Assembly (NCBI GenBank): GCA_002704755.1
Contig: PAHC01000010.1
Span: 57,803-72,607 of the forward strand
Direction of reading: 5' to 3'
DNA length: 14,805 bases
Source: Rhodobiaceae bacterium
GTDB lineage: Bacteria > Pseudomonadota > Alphaproteobacteria > Rhizobiales > TMED25
Part shown: positions 14,655 to 14,805 of the stretch, piece after piece
Layout of the letters: each line of letters starts with the position of its first letter
How positions within the stretch are numbered: position 1 is the first letter of the stretch
The notes under the pieces: generated by a model
What the model was told of the DNA's origin: nothing
What the model saw: the letters and a program-made list of their open reading frames with translations, nothing else
The model's database searches: none
Program-made: the position numbers and the translations under genes

Positions 14655-14805
14655 CTATTTGGTTTCTTCATCACCTGCTTCTTCTGTTGGAACTTCTTCT
14701 ACAGCTGGTGCTTCCTCAGCTGGAGCTTCTTCTGTTGGAACTTCTTCTACAGCTGGTGCTTCCTCAGCTGGAGCTTCTTCTGTTGGAACTTCTTCTACAG
14801 CTGGT
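14655..14805 (-). CDS. rpsP: C-terminal acidic repeat tail of a gene in the rpsP position (30S ribosomal protein S16, 5' part outside window)
   Basis: Only the last 49 complete codons, then TAG at 14655-14657, are visible. They encode a low-complexity Glu/Ala/Pro/Val tail in a 16-residue repeat, ending AGDEETK. No globular domain is seen. Identification as S16 rests on its place just before rimM-trmD and on the knowledge that alphaproteobacterial S16 proteins often carry Ala/Glu/Pro-rich C-terminal extensions. The tail is presumably disordered and solvent-exposed. An unrelated gene at this site would be the alternative. Confidence 0.72.
   Translation of the reverse strand, partial: PAVEEVPTEEAPAEEAPAVEEVPTEEAPAEEAPAVEEVPTEEAGDEETK
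14677..14805 (-). repeat. 48-bp in-frame tandem repeat in the rpsP tail
   Basis: Two full 48-bp units (14757-14804 and 14709-14756) and a 32-base partial third (14677-14708) are identical base for base and keep the reading frame. Each unit encodes PAVEEVPTEEAPAEEA. The array runs off the window edge, so the total copy number is unknown. Exact identity including third codon positions points to recent duplication by slippage or recombination. Confidence 0.95.

Noticed and set aside
14677..14805. Direct repeats that could suggest a CRISPR array
   Set aside because: The copies are contiguous with no spacers, keep one reading frame and encode an acidic protein tail, so they are a coding tandem repeat.

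Overview
The window is AT-rich, densely coded DNA from a bacterium, most likely an alphaproteobacterium of a streamlined, marine type. The best evidence is at the right edge. A minus-strand ribosomal/tRNA-maturation cluster reads rpsP (only its repetitive acidic tail is present), rimM, trmD. TrmD has the N-terminal PGPLG-type signature and RimM the DLIGL-type segment that I associate with alphaproteobacteria. Low GC, very short intergenic gaps and overlapping genes fit an oligotrophic marine lineage. The exact clade is inference.

Layout from left to right. (1) The 3' end of a plus-strand D-2-hydroxyacid dehydrogenase (1-418). (2) A minus-strand pair, an acyl-CoA dehydrogenase followed 3 nt later by a glutathione S-transferase family protein (446-2413). 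(3) A divergent plus-strand operon of a polyamine-type ABC importer: Tat-exported binding protein, two permeases and an ATPase, with ATGA or 8-nt overlaps between the last three (2592-6548). A metal-dependent amidohydrolase of the gamma-resorcylate decarboxylase type follows (6610-7584). (4) A perfect 16-bp inverted repeat at the convergent junction (7568-7602). (5) A six-gene minus-strand operon (7621-13316), in transcription order: Gfo/Idh/MocA dehydrogenase, double-domain universal stress protein, thiolase-like protein, DUF35 zinc-ribbon/OB-fold partner, acetolactate-synthase-like ThDP enzyme, and an AhpD/carboxymuconolactone-decarboxylase-like protein. (6) trmD, rimM and the rpsP tail (13391-14805).

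Apart from the translation cluster, the window looks like a catabolic island: importer, decarboxylase/hydrolase, acyl-CoA dehydrogenase, GST, dehydrogenases, C-C bond-forming or -breaking enzymes and a thiol peroxidase-like protein. The most unusual part is the thiolase-like/DUF35/ThDP-enzyme run. The thiolase-like protein lacks the usual nucleophilic Cys and the catalytic His of the GHP motif, so it is probably a retro-aldolase or other non-thiolase C-C enzyme. The substrate cannot be read from the sequence. The acyl-CoA dehydrogenase carries Asp in place of the usual catalytic Glu. No tRNA, rRNA, CRISPR array, insertion sequence, phage gene or defence system was seen. No gene-free stretch exceeds 300 bases.
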